This document shows positions 37,807-47,550 of a DNA stretch of 64,000 nucleotides, piece after piece; position 1 is the first letter of the stretch; each line of letters begins with the position of its first letter. The stretch lies in NCBI RefSeq assembly GCF_003573915.1, contig NZ_AP014608.1, positions 546,001 through 610,000 on the forward strand. The letters are read 5' to 3'. The notes below the pieces were generated by a model. The model was not told the DNA's origin. It saw only the letters and a program-made list of their open reading frames with translations, and did no database searches. The position numbers were made by a program, and so were the translations under genes. The stretch comes from Blattabacterium cuenoti STAT. Its GTDB lineage: Bacteria > Bacteroidota > Bacteroidia > Flavobacteriales > Blattabacteriaceae.

Positions 37807-39081
37807 ATGCAAAATATTATTGATGAACTCTCATGGAGAGGTTTAATTAAAAATAAAGTTCCTGGTGTAGAAAATCAATTGAAAAAACCTACTACCATGT
37901 ATATAGGTTTTGATCCTACATCTGATTCTTTACACGTAGGAAGTCTTTTACCTATTATTATGTTAATTCATTTTCAAAAAAAAGGACATAAATCTTTAGC
38001 ATTAATTGGGGGATCTACAGGATTTATAGGAGATCCTTCAGAAAAAAAAGATCGAAGAATCTTTTTGAGTAAAAAAAATTTGGAAAAAAATTCGGAATCT
38101 ATAAAAAATCAAATATTAAGACTTTTAAAAGTTTATTCAAAAAAAATAGAATTGTTAAATAATTTTGATTGGATTAAAAATATTCCTTTTATCGATTTTA
38201 TTCGTGAAATAGGAAAATATATTACTGTAAATCAAATGATATCTAAAGATTCTGTAAAAAAAAGAATTCATAATAAGAAAAACGGGATATCTTTTACTGA
38301 ATTTTCTTATTCTCTTATACAAGGATATGATTTTTTGTATTTAAACCAAGTCAAAAATTGCCAACTGCAAGTTGGGGGGTCTGACCAATGGGGAAATATC
38401 ACAACAGGGATAGAATTAATTCGAAAAAAAACAGGAAAAAAAGTATATGGATTTACTTTTCCTTTAATTACTCAATCTAATGGAATTAAATTTGGAAAAA
38501 GTGAGAAAGGAGAAAATATATGGCTAGACGAAAAAAAAACATCTCCATATAAATTTTATCAATTTTGGATGAATCTTTCTGATTTTGAAATCGAAAAGTA
38601 TATTAAAATATATACTTTTTTATCTAAAGAAAAAATTGAAAATTTGATTTTTGAACATAAAAAACATCCAAATAGAAGATTCTTGCAAAGAAAACTAGCT
38701 AATGAAATTACTGAATGGGTTCATGGAAATGAAATTTCCAAAAAAATGATAGAAATTACGAGTATTTTATTTGGAAAAAAAAATAAACCCCTTCAATTAT
38801 TAAATGAGAAAACTTTTATTTCTATATATAATCATATTCCACATATGTTTATATCTTATGAAAATTTTGAAAAAGGAATTTTTTTATTAGATCTCTTAAA
38901 AAAAAGTGGTTTTTTTTCTTCTAAAAGTAAAGCGAATCGTGCTTTAAAAGAAAATTCAATTCATTTAAATCAAATTCTTGTAAAAGAAAATATTTTGATT
39001 AAAAAAGAAAACATAATAGGAAAAAAATATATTTTATTTCAATTTGGAAAAAAAGAATTTTTTATTATAAAAATTGAATAA
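37807..39081 (+). CDS. tyrS: Tyrosyl-tRNA synthetase
   Basis: Class I synthetase charging tRNA-Tyr, 424 residues. The tyrosine-binding and HIGH-like region is YIGFDPTSDSLHVGSLLPI; the KMSKS equivalent is KFGKSEKGENIW. Also conserved are GYDFLYLNQ and GGSDQWGNITTG. A C-terminal S4 RNA-binding domain (about residues 355-420) is present. The start at ATG 37807 gives the usual N-terminus. Convergent with era, 11 nt apart. Confidence 0.96.
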   Translation: MQNIIDELSWRGLIKNKVPGVENQLKKPTTMYIGFDPTSDSLHVGSLLPIIMLIHFQKKGHKSLALIGGSTGFIGDPSEKKDRRIFLSKKNLEKNSESIKNQILRLLKVYSKKIELLNNFDWIKNIPFIDFIREIGKYITVNQMISKDSVKKRIHNKKNGISFTEFSYSLIQGYDFLYLNQVKNCQLQVGGSDQWGNITTGIELIRKKTGKKVYGFTFPLITQSNGIKFGKSEKGENIWLDEKKTSPYKFYQFWMNLSDFEIEKYIKIYTFLSKEKIENLIFEHKKHPNRRFLQRKLANEITEWVHGNEISKKMIEITSILFGKKNKPLQLLNEKTFISIYNHIPHMFISYENFEKGIFLLDLLKKSGFFSSKSKANRALKENSIHLNQILVKENILIKKENIIGKKYILFQFGKKEFFIIKIE

Positions 39082-39092
39082 CTTTAATACCA

Positions 39093-39976
39093 TCAATATC
39101 CAAAATTTTTTAATTTTTTATAATCATATCTCCAGTTTTTACAAACTTCTACATCCAATGTCAATTGGATTTTTTTCTTAAAAAAAGATTCTATACTATT
39201 TATAGAAAAAAGTTTTAATTTTTTAATAGCATTTCCTTTTTTTCCTATTAATATTCCCTTTTGAGAAGGTCTTTCTACATATATATATGATAATATATAT
39301 ATAAAAGTATTTTTAACTTTAAAAAATTTTGTCTGTATTTCTACAGAATAAGGAATTTCTTTTTTATAGAAAAAAAATATTTTTTCTCTTATAATTTCAT
39401 TAACAAAAAAACGTTCAGATCTATTACTTAGATAATTTTTTTTAGGATAAAAAGGTGGATGTTCAGATAATAAAGATATTATTTTATTCATTAATAGATC
39501 TTGATTCATTTTTTTTAATGCAGATATCGGTAATATTTCTGAATTAGGAAATAATTTATGCCAATAGTTTATTGTATAATATAATGTATCTTTTTTATAT
39601 TGTATTCCAATTTTATCAATTTTATTAATCAATATAATAATAGGAACATTTTTTTTTTAATGTGATTAAATAATGAAACATTTTCAAATTTTCCTATTTC
39701 TGTAGTAAATAGAATAATATCTGCATCTTCCAATGATTTTTTCACATATTCCATCATAATTTTTTGCATGGGATAAATAGGATCAATAATACCCGGAGTA
39801 TCCGAAAATATAATCTGAAAATCAGATCTATTTACGATTCCTAATATTCTATGACGAGTAGTTTGTGGTTTTTTTGTGATAATAGAAAGTTTTTCTCCTA
39901 CAAGAGAATTCATTAAGGTAGATTTTCCTACATTAGGAAATCCTATAATATTAACAAAACCGGATTTATGAATCAT
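39093..39976 (-). pseudogene. era: GTPase Era, interrupted by a frameshift in a poly(A) tract
   Basis: Era is a GTPase with a KH domain needed for 16S rRNA maturation and 30S assembly. The 5' part (39629-39976) carries G1 GFPNVGKST, the switch segment QTTRHRI and G3 DTPG. The 3' part carries G4 NKID (about 39619-39629), G5 ISALK and the KH domain with GILIGKKGNAIKKL. The two are in different frames. The break falls in a run of ten A on the coding strand (39649-39658). One added A, or two fewer, gives [15 protein letters not shown], the normal family sequence. Everything else looks intact, so this may be rescued by polymerase slippage, be a sequencing error, or be a recent lesion. Confidence 0.85.
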
Positions 39977-39993
39977 TTATTGAAGTGATTTTT

Positions 39994-42624
39994 TTAAATA
40001 TTTATATTTTCAATTTTTTCTGACTGTCGAAATACAATTCCTTTTTCTTTGAAAAAATCTATTAGAATTTTATGATTTTTTTTAATTTTTCCTTTTATGA
40101 TTTCTTTAGAAAGATAATTCAAAATATCATGTTGAATCACTCTTTTTAAAGGTCTTGCTCCAAAATGAGGATCATATCCTTTTTCGGATAAATATTCTAT
40201 AGCTTCATTAGTCGATTCTATTAATATATTTTTTTTATCATGTAGTAATTTTCCTAATTTTTTCATTTGAAGTTTAACAATATCTTTTATCTCTTTTCTA
40301 GAAAGAGGATTAAACAAAATGATTTCATCTATACGATTAATAAATTCAGGTCTTACTACATTTTTCAATAAATTTATTAAATCTTTTTTTGTTTCTTCCA
40401 TTCTATTTCTACTAGAAGAAAATTCTTTATCCAATTTTTTCTGAATGATATTTGCTCCTATATTGGAAGTCATAATAATAATAGTATTTGTAAAATTAAC
40501 CGTTCTTCCTTTATTATCCGTTAGTCTTCCATCATCCAAAATTTGTAAAAGTATGTTAAAAACATCTGAATGAGCTTTTTCTATTTCGTCTAACAAAATA
40601 ACACTATAAGGACGTCTTCGTATAGCTTCTGTTAATTGTCCACTTTCATCATAACCTATATATCCAGGAGGAGCTCCTATGAATCGACTTACAGAATGAC
40701 GTTCTTGATATTCGCTCATATCTATACGAACCATATTATTTTCATCATCAAATAAATATTCTGCTAAAGTTTTAGCTAGTTCTGTTTTTCCTACTCCTGT
40801 ACAACCCATAAAAAGAAAAGATCCTATAGGTTTTTTTTCATCTTGTAATCCTGCTCTAGAACGTCGTATAGAATCTGCTATAGATTGAATAGCATTATCT
40901 TGTCCTATCACTCTTTTGTGTAATTCTTTTTCCAAGAATAATAATTTTTCTTTCTCGCTTTGCAACATTTTAGTAACAGGAATTCCTGTCCATTTAGATA
41001 CGATTTGAGCTATATCTTCTCTATAAACTTCTTCTTGTATCATTTTATTCCCCTTATATTCTTGTTTTTTTAATTCATTTTCTAATATTTTAACTTTATT
41101 TTCTTTTTCTTTGATTTTACCATATCTTAGTTCTGCTACTTTTCCATAATCTCCTGATCTTTCAGCCTGTTCTGCTTCAAATTTATAATTTTCTATTTTA
41201 TCTTTCGCTTTTTGAATTTCTTCAACTAAATCTTTTTCATTTTGCCACTGAGTTTGCAGTTTTGTTTTCTCTTTATTTAATTTATATAATTCTTTTTTTA
41301 AAGGAATTAATTGTTTTTCATCATTTTCTCTTTTTAAAGCTTCTACTTGTATTTCCATATGCATGATTTTTCTATACAGAATATCTAATTTTTCTGGTTT
41401 TGAATTTATCTCCATTCTTAATTTAGAAGCAGCCTCATCTATAAGATCAATAGCTTTATCTGGTAGAAAACGTTCATTAATATAACGTTTAGACAATTCT
41501 ACAGCAGATATAATAGATTCATCTTTTATTCTTACTTTATGATGACTTTCGTATTTTTCTTTAATTCCACGTAATATAGATATTGCATCATCAATAGAAG
41601 GTTCATCTACATATACTTGTTGGAATCTTCTTTCTAAAGCTTTATCTATTCTGAAATATTTTTGATATTCATTTAAAGTTGTAGCTCCTATAGCTCTAAG
41701 TTCTCCTCTAGCTAATGCAGGTTTTAAAATATTGGCGGCATCTATAGCCCCTTCGCCTCCTCCTGCACCAATTAAAGTATGAATTTCATCAATAAATAAA
41801 ATAATTTCTCCATCTGAAAATATTACTTCTTTGACTACGGCCTTCAGTCTTTCTTCAAATTCTCCTTTGTATTTAGCTCCTGCAATTATAGAAGCCATAT
41901 CTAAAGAAAATATTTGTTTATTTTTTAAATTATCTGGAATATCTTCACTAATAATACGATGAGCTAATCCTTCAGCAATCGCTGTTTTTCCTACTCCTGC
42001 TTCTCCTATCAATATAGGATTGTTCTTTGTTCTTCTAGATAATATTTGCAAAACTCTACGGATTTCTTCATCACGTCCAATAACAGGATCTAATTTACCT
42101 CTGTAAGCCCATTCATTAAGATTTTTTGCATATTTATCCAAAGCATTATAAATATTCTCTGCTGTAGAAGAGATGATTTTTCCGTTTTTTTTTCTCATAT
42201 ATTCAATAATTTCTTTTATTTTTTTTTTCGTGATTCCTTCATCTTTTAGTAATTTCGAAGTAAAATCAAAACTCATAAAAATTCCATAAAAAATATGCTC
42301 TATAGAAATAAATTTATCTTTTAATGTATGAGCGTAATTTTCTGCAATATTCAACATTTTTGTTACATATAAACTAAAATGTAAAGTCAAAGGTCCACTA
42401 ATAATTTTTGGATAATGAGAAATCATACGGTCTAATCCAATAGTTATTGATTGAAAATTTATTTTTAATTTTTTGAAAAAAAAAGGAATTATATTTTTTT
42501 CAATTTCTAACATTGATTTTAAAATATGTGCATTTTCAACAGTTTGTTGACTATTTTTTAACGTTAAATACTGTGCTTTTTGTATTACTTCTTGTGATTT
42601 AATCGTAAACTTATTATAATCCAT
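39994..42624 (-). CDS. clpB: ATP-dependent chaperone ClpB
   Basis: AAA+ disaggregase of 876 residues that works with DnaK to rescue aggregated proteins. Domains in order: Clp N-terminal repeat (about 1-145), first ATPase with Walker A GEAGVGKT and Walker [18 protein letters not shown], the ClpB-specific coiled-coil middle domain (about 400-530), second ATPase with Walker [13 protein letters not shown] and [11 protein letters not shown], and the C-terminal domain ([13 protein letters not shown]). The second Walker A has Cys where Pro is common. The middle domain distinguishes it from ClpA/ClpC. Divergent from prfB across 94 nt. Confidence 0.97.
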   Translation of the reverse strand: MDYNKFTIKSQEVIQKAQYLTLKNSQQTVENAHILKSMLEIEKNIIPFFFKKLKINFQSITIGLDRMISHYPKIISGPLTLHFSLYVTKMLNIAENYAHTLKDKFISIEHIFYGIFMSFDFTSKLLKDEGITKKKIKEIIEYMRKKNGKIISSTAENIYNALDKYAKNLNEWAYRGKLDPVIGRDEEIRRVLQILSRRTKNNPILIGEAGVGKTAIAEGLAHRIISEDIPDNLKNKQIFSLDMASIIAGAKYKGEFEERLKAVVKEVIFSDGEIILFIDEIHTLIGAGGGEGAIDAANILKPALARGELRAIGATTLNEYQKYFRIDKALERRFQQVYVDEPSIDDAISILRGIKEKYESHHKVRIKDESIISAVELSKRYINERFLPDKAIDLIDEAASKLRMEINSKPEKLDILYRKIMHMEIQVEALKRENDEKQLIPLKKELYKLNKEKTKLQTQWQNEKDLVEEIQKAKDKIENYKFEAEQAERSGDYGKVAELRYGKIKEKENKVKILENELKKQEYKGNKMIQEEVYREDIAQIVSKWTGIPVTKMLQSEKEKLLFLEKELHKRVIGQDNAIQSIADSIRRSRAGLQDEKKPIGSFLFMGCTGVGKTELAKTLAEYLFDDENNMVRIDMSEYQERHSVSRFIGAPPGYIGYDESGQLTEAIRRRPYSVILLDEIEKAHSDVFNILLQILDDGRLTDNKGRTVNFTNTIIIMTSNIGANIIQKKLDKEFSSSRNRMEETKKDLINLLKNVVRPEFINRIDEIILFNPLSRKEIKDIVKLQMKKLGKLLHDKKNILIESTNEAIEYLSEKGYDPHFGARPLKRVIQHDILNYLSKEIIKGKIKKNHKILIDFFKEKGIVFRQSEKIENINI

Positions 42625-42718
42625 GTAAAAATGAAATTTATATTTTTATAATATAAAAAAAATTTATAATGAGAATCACTATCAAAAAAAATTATGTCAA
42701 AATAATTATTTTCGTACT

Positions 42719-43807
42719 ATGATCAAAAAAGAAGAAATTCAATCTATTTCAGAAAGAATCCATAGAATATATTCTATTCTAAAAATAGATCAAATAAAAA
42801 AGCACATCGATAAAGAACAAGAAAAAATATCTAATCCTAATTTTTGGAAAGATTATAAAAAATTCAAAACTTTTATAAAATATATGCATGATATGAAAAC
42901 ATGCATAAAAAATTTTACAAAATTAAAAAACGCTTTTGAAGAGTTAGAAATAATATTTTCTCTTTCAAAAGAACAAAATTTAGAAAAAGAGTTTGAAAAT
43001 CAATTATATAAAACAAAAAAATTACTTTTAAATATAGAATTTGAAAATATTTTTTCAGAAAAAGAAGACTCTTTCAACGCTATATTGCAAATCTCTTCTG
43101 GAGCTGGAGGAACTGAAAGTTGTGACTGGACTTTTATGTTAACGAGAATGTATTCCATGTGGGCTGAAAAAAAGAATTTTTTTGTAAAAAAAATTCACTC
43201 TCTCCATGGAGATGTCGTTGGTATTAAATCTGTTACATTAGAAATTAATGGGCTCTATGCTTTTGGATATTTGAAAGGAGAAAATGGAGTACATAGATTA
43301 ATACGAATATCTCCGTTTGATAGTAATTCAAAACGCCATACTTCTTTTTCTTCTGTATATGTTTATCCTATGATAAATAAGAATATTAATATAGATATTA
43401 AAACATCAGATATACAATGGGAAACTTTTCGTTCTAGTGGAGCAGGAGGACAAAACGTAAATAAAGTAGAAACAGGAGTAAGATTACGTCATAATCCTAC
43501 GGGAATTATTATAGTAAATACAGAATCAAGATCTCAAATACAAAATAGACAAAAAGCTTTGCAAATATTAAAATCTAGATTGTATGAAATAGAAATTATT
43601 AAAAATAATAATAAAAAAGAAAAAATAGAATCAAAAAAAAAAAAAATAGAATGGGGTTCTCAAATTCGAAATTATATTATGCATCCTTATAAATTAGTAA
43701 AAGATTTAAGAACCGGTTATGAAACTACAAAAATTCAATCTGTAATGGACGGAGAAATAGATGTTTTTTTAAAAAAATTTTTATATAAAACAGAAAATAA
43801 AAATTAG
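42719..43807 (+). CDS. prfB: Peptide chain release factor 2
   Basis: RF2 terminates translation at UAA and UGA. The RF2-specific recognition motif SPF is at residues 198-200 and the catalytic GGQ at 243-245 ([15 protein letters not shown]). Length 362 is typical. The usual programmed +1 frameshift near codon 25 is absent: the frame is continuous from the ATG through [13 protein letters not shown] run of 13 A (43633-43645) encodes the lysines in [11 protein letters not shown] in frame. Stop codons in the window include TGA, so RF2 is needed. Followed by speA after 13 nt. Confidence 0.95.
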   Translation: MIKKEEIQSISERIHRIYSILKIDQIKKHIDKEQEKISNPNFWKDYKKFKTFIKYMHDMKTCIKNFTKLKNAFEELEIIFSLSKEQNLEKEFENQLYKTKKLLLNIEFENIFSEKEDSFNAILQISSGAGGTESCDWTFMLTRMYSMWAEKKNFFVKKIHSLHGDVVGIKSVTLEINGLYAFGYLKGENGVHRLIRISPFDSNSKRHTSFSSVYVYPMINKNINIDIKTSDIQWETFRSSGAGGQNVNKVETGVRLRHNPTGIIIVNTESRSQIQNRQKALQILKSRLYEIEIIKNNNKKEKIESKKKKIEWGSQIRNYIMHPYKLVKDLRTGYETTKIQSVMDGEIDVFLKKFLYKTENKN

Positions 43808-43820
43808 TTATTCAATTTCA

Positions 43821-45212
43821 ATGAAAATCCGTTACGCTGATCTTATAGATCAAACTTTTGATTTTCCCACTGAGGAATTTTCTATAAAAAATAATTTTTT
43901 AGAATTTCACGGAATTCCATTAATGGAACTTATTAAAAAATACGGAACTCCATTAAAATTTACATATTTACCAAAAATATCTAAAAATATACAAAAAGCA
44001 AAAAAATGGTTCGAAAAAGCAATTCATTCCAATCAATATAACAATAAATATACCTATTGTTATTGCACAAAAAGTTCTCATTTTTCTTTTGTTTTAGAAG
44101 AAGTTCTAAAAAATAATATTAGTATTGAAACTTCATATGCTTATGATATAGAAATTGTAAAAAATCTTTATCAAAAAGGAAAAACTACTAAAAATATTGA
44201 AGTTATATGCAATGGATTTAAAACGAAAAATTATATTGAAAATATATCAGAACTTATTAATAGTGGATTTTATAATACTATACCAATATTAGATAATTCT
44301 GATGAATTAGAGAAACTAAGTTTAGTAATTCATTATCCTTTTAAATTAGGAATACGTATTGCTTCTGAAGAAGAACCTAAATTTGAGTTTTATACTTCTA
44401 GATTAGGAATTGGATATAAAGATATTATTGTTTTTTATTTAAATAAAATAAAAAATAATCCTAAAATAAAATTAAAAATGTTGCATTTTTTTATAAATAC
44501 AGGAATAAAAGATACTGCTTATTATTGGAATGAACTTTTCAAGTGTTTGCATATTTATGCTAAATTGAAAAAAATAGCACCAGAATTAGAAATTTTAAAC
44601 ATAGGAGGAGGGTTTCCCATTAAAACATCCATGTCTTTTAAATACGATTATGAATACATGACAAATGAAATAGTTTATCAAATAAAAAAATTCTGTCAAA
44701 AAGAAAATATTTATGAACCTCATATTTATACAGAATTTGGAGCTTATACAGTGGGAGAAAGTGGAGGGATTTTATATAAAATACTTAACCAAAAACGTCA
44801 AAATGATAGAGAAAAATGGAACATGATAAATAGTTCTTTTATGACTACACTTCCTGATACTTGGGCAATAAGTCGTAGATTTATTATGATGGCAATTAAT
44901 CGTTGGAATGATTGTTATGAAAGAGTTTTTTTAGGAGGATTAACATGTGATAGTGATGATTATTATAATTCAGAACAACATATGAATGCAATATATCTTC
45001 CTTGTTTTCATAAAAAAACTCCACTTTATATTGGATTTTTCAATACTGGAGCTTATCAAGATACAATAAGTGGATATGGTGGAGTACATCATTGTTTAAT
45101 TCCTCAACCTATTCATATATTGATAGATCATGATAAAGAAAAAAATTTTGTATATAAAATTTTTCGTCCATCACAAAGTCCGGAAGAAATTTTAAAAATA
45201 TTGGGTTATTGA
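43821..45212 (+). CDS. speA: Arginine decarboxylase, PLP-dependent (fold III, Bacteroidetes type)
   Basis: 463-residue enzyme related to the SpeA/LysA alanine-racemase fold. It converts arginine to agmatine. The pyridoxal-phosphate Lys is K84 in YCYCTKSSHFSF, the phosphate-binding glycines lie in NIGGGFPIKTSM, and late motifs include FGAYTVGESGG, LGGLTCDSDD and FFNTGAYQD. It is shorter than the E. coli 658-residue SpeA, as in other flavobacteria. The agmatinase gene starts inside its stop codon (TTGA), which supports arginine/agmatine rather than diaminopimelate as the substrate. LysA is the main alternative. Confidence 0.87.
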   Translation: MKIRYADLIDQTFDFPTEEFSIKNNFLEFHGIPLMELIKKYGTPLKFTYLPKISKNIQKAKKWFEKAIHSNQYNNKYTYCYCTKSSHFSFVLEEVLKNNISIETSYAYDIEIVKNLYQKGKTTKNIEVICNGFKTKNYIENISELINSGFYNTIPILDNSDELEKLSLVIHYPFKLGIRIASEEEPKFEFYTSRLGIGYKDIIVFYLNKIKNNPKIKLKMLHFFINTGIKDTAYYWNELFKCLHIYAKLKKIAPELEILNIGGGFPIKTSMSFKYDYEYMTNEIVYQIKKFCQKENIYEPHIYTEFGAYTVGESGGILYKILNQKRQNDREKWNMINSSFMTTLPDTWAISRRFIMMAINRWNDCYERVFLGGLTCDSDDYYNSEQHMNAIYLPCFHKKTPLYIGFFNTGAYQDTISGYGGVHHCLIPQPIHILIDHDKEKNFVYKIFRPSQSPEEILKILGY

Positions 45213-46081
45213 AATTAAATAAAAAAAAAACTTTTGCAGGAATTTCTAAAAAATATTCAACACTTAATAACTGTAAAATAGTTCTTATTCCAGTACCATA
45301 TGATTATACTCAAACATGGAAAAAAGGGGCTAAAAAAGGACCTAAAGCTTTTTTAACTGCAGCAGAACATATGGAATTATATGATATTGAAACCAATTCA
45401 GAAGTATATAAAAAAGGAATATTTATAGTTCCTTCTATTATTAATTCTTCAATTTCTATAAAAAAAATGATAGAAAAAGTCTATAATATTACAAAAAAAT
45501 ATCTTTTAAAAGAAAAATTTATTACCCTTATAGGAGGAGATCATTCTATATCAATAGGCAGCATTCGAGCTTTTGGAGAAAAATATAATAATAATTTAAG
45601 TATTCTCCATATGGATGCGCATACAGATTTACGTCCTATATATAAAGGAACTCCTTATAACCATGCATGTTCTATGCATGAAGCATCTAAAAAATATCCC
45701 ATAATCCAAATAGGAATTCGTAGTATGGATATAGTAGAAAAAAAATATATCCAAAAAAAAAACATATTTTATATGCACAAAATTTATAAAAATGATTTAT
45801 GGATGAAAAATGCTATTTCTAAATTATCTACTAATGTATTTATTAGTATAGATATAGATGTTTTTGATCCTAGCATAGCCCCTTCTACAGGAACTCCAGA
45901 ACCAGGAGGTTTATCTTGGTATACCGCCTTAAAATTTTTTAAAAAAGTTTTTAAAAAAAAAAATATAATAGGATTTGATATAGTTGAACTTTTACCTAAT
46001 CAAAAAGAATCCTCTACAGATTTTTTAGCAGTCAAACTTTATTATAAATTACTATCATATAAGTATAATATAAAAAAGTAA
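45209..46081 (+). CDS. speB: Agmatinase / ureohydrolase family enzyme
   Basis: A ureohydrolase of 290 residues that splits agmatine to putrescine and urea, or possibly arginine to ornithine and urea. All binuclear manganese ligands are present: GGDHSISIG, LHMDAHTDLRP and SIDIDVFDPSIAPSTGTPEPGG. The start is TTG overlapping the speA stop (TTGA), giving KLNKKKTFAGISKKY; no ATG lies nearby. The coupling to speA favours agmatine as the substrate. Urea released here could feed urease, known from Blattabacterium but not seen in this window. Confidence 0.88.
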   Translation: MKLNKKKTFAGISKKYSTLNNCKIVLIPVPYDYTQTWKKGAKKGPKAFLTAAEHMELYDIETNSEVYKKGIFIVPSIINSSISIKKMIEKVYNITKKYLLKEKFITLIGGDHSISIGSIRAFGEKYNNNLSILHMDAHTDLRPIYKGTPYNHACSMHEASKKYPIIQIGIRSMDIVEKKYIQKKNIFYMHKIYKNDLWMKNAISKLSTNVFISIDIDVFDPSIAPSTGTPEPGGLSWYTALKFFKKVFKKKNIIGFDIVELLPNQKESSTDFLAVKLYYKLLSYKYNIKK

Positions 46082-46095
46082 ATTCATTTATTAAT

Positions 46096-46785
46096 ATGAA
46101 TCAAAAAATTATTATAGCTATAGATGGATATTCTTCATCCGGAAAAAGTACTTTAGCAAAAGCTATTTCTAAAAAGTTAAAATATAAATATATAGACAGC
46201 GGGGCTATGTATAGAAGTGTCACTTTATTTGCTATTCAAAACAAAATTTTTAATAGTGATTTATGGAATATACAAAATTTTATTCCTATTTTGAAAGAAA
46301 TAAATTTAAAATTTAAATGGAATAAAAAATATAATCAAACAGATATTTTTTTAAATAAAGAAAATATTCTTTATAAAATTAGATCAGAACAAGTAGAAGA
46401 TAAAGTAAATTTCATTTCTCAAATTCCGGAAGTTAGAGAAAAATTAACTCTTATGCAAAGAAATATGGCAGAAGAAAAAAAAGGAATTGTTGTAGATGGA
46501 AGAGACATAGGAAATTATGTATTTCCTAAATCAGAACTAAAAATATTTATGAAAGGATCTATAGAAATTCGTTCTTATAGGAGATATAAAGATCTAAAAA
46601 AAAGAGGAAAAAAAATATCTTATGAAGAAGTAAAAAAAAATCTAATTTATAGAGATATAATGGATACTTCACGAAATATTTCTCCACTTAAAAAATCTAT
46701 AGATTCTATAGAAATAGATAACACATTTTTAAGTGTAGAAAAACAATTAAATCTCATTTTTAAATTAATTAATAAAAAAAAATAG
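46096..46785 (+). CDS. cmk: Cytidylate kinase
   Basis: Phosphorylates CMP and dCMP, 229 residues. The P-loop is DGYSSSGKST (residues 10-19), followed by YIDSGAMYRSVTLFA, VVDGRDIGNYVFPKSELKIF and a C-terminal ID-NTFLSVE stretch. These match bacterial type 1 CMP kinases. It lies 14 nt after speB and 17 nt before fabG, all on one strand from prfB onward, so the run may be one transcript. Confidence 0.95.
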   Translation: MNQKIIIAIDGYSSSGKSTLAKAISKKLKYKYIDSGAMYRSVTLFAIQNKIFNSDLWNIQNFIPILKEINLKFKWNKKYNQTDIFLNKENILYKIRSEQVEDKVNFISQIPEVREKLTLMQRNMAEEKKGIVVDGRDIGNYVFPKSELKIFMKGSIEIRSYRRYKDLKKRGKKISYEEVKKNLIYRDIMDTSRNISPLKKSIDSIEIDNTFLSVEKQLNLIFKLINKKK

Positions 46786-46802
46786 TCATATCTGTCATAC
46801 AT

Positions 46803-47537
46803 ATGAAATTATTAAATGGAAAAATAGCTGTAGTTACAGGAGGTTCAGGAGATATAGGTAGATCTATAATAAAAACTTTCGTAAAACATGGAGCTCATGT
46901 TATTTTTACATTTTTTTCTTCAAAAAATGAAGCAAAAAAAATAGAGTTTGAATTTCAAAATATAGTTGAAGCATATAAAATAGATCTTTCAGATTTCAAT
47001 TCTTCAGAAAACTTAGTAAAAAAAGTAATAAAAAAATATGGAAGATTAGATATATTAGTAAACAATGCAGGAATTATAAGAGATAATTTTTTGCTTAAAA
47101 TTTCCAAAAAAGATTGGGATTATGTTCTAAAAACTAATCTATACTCTATATTTAATTTAACAAAACATGCTATTCATCCTATGATGAAACAAAAAAAGGG
47201 AAGCATTATTAATATGAGTTCCGTTGTCGGACTAACGGGAAATATTGGTCAATCTAATTACGCAGCATCTAAAGCGGGAATTATTGGATTCACAAAATCA
47301 ATAGCCAGAGAATTAGGAAAAAAAAATATTCGTTGTAATGCTATAGCACCTGGATATATCGTAACAAAAATGAATTCTCACTTCAGATCTAAAATCAAAG
47401 AAAATTGGATAAAAAATATTCCATTAAAAAGACCAGGAACTCCTCAAGAAATAGCAAACTCTACTTTATTTTTGGCTTCAGATTTATCAGATTATATTAC
47501 CGGTGCTGTATTAAACGTAAATGGAGGATTAATTTAA
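46803..47537 (+). CDS. fabG: 3-oxoacyl-[acyl-carrier-protein] reductase
   Basis: Short-chain dehydrogenase of 244 residues reducing 3-oxoacyl-ACP with NADPH in fatty acid synthesis. The cofactor motif is VVTGGSGDIGRSI, with VNNAGI further on; the catalytic residues are Ser140, Tyr153 and Lys157 (SNYAASKAG). The C-terminal YITGAVLNVNGGLI is typical of FabG. Other SDR functions cannot be fully excluded, but similarity in all blocks and the organism's need for FabG support this call. menD follows after 13 nt. Confidence 0.92.
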   Translation: MKLLNGKIAVVTGGSGDIGRSIIKTFVKHGAHVIFTFFSSKNEAKKIEFEFQNIVEAYKIDLSDFNSSENLVKKVIKKYGRLDILVNNAGIIRDNFLLKISKKDWDYVLKTNLYSIFNLTKHAIHPMMKQKKGSIINMSSVVGLTGNIGQSNYAASKAGIIGFTKSIARELGKKNIRCNAIAPGYIVTKMNSHFRSKIKENWIKNIPLKRPGTPQEIANSTLFLASDLSDYITGAVLNVNGGLI

Positions 47538-47550
47538 ACCATAACAAATA

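Noticed and set aside
39629-39976. Two separate small proteins instead of era
   Set aside because: The G1-G3 and G4-KH parts join seamlessly with a one-base change in the poly(A) tract, so this is one gene.
42699-42712. 14-bp palindrome AAAATAATTATTTT before prfB
   Set aside because: All A/T and short; expected by chance in intergenic sequence of this composition.
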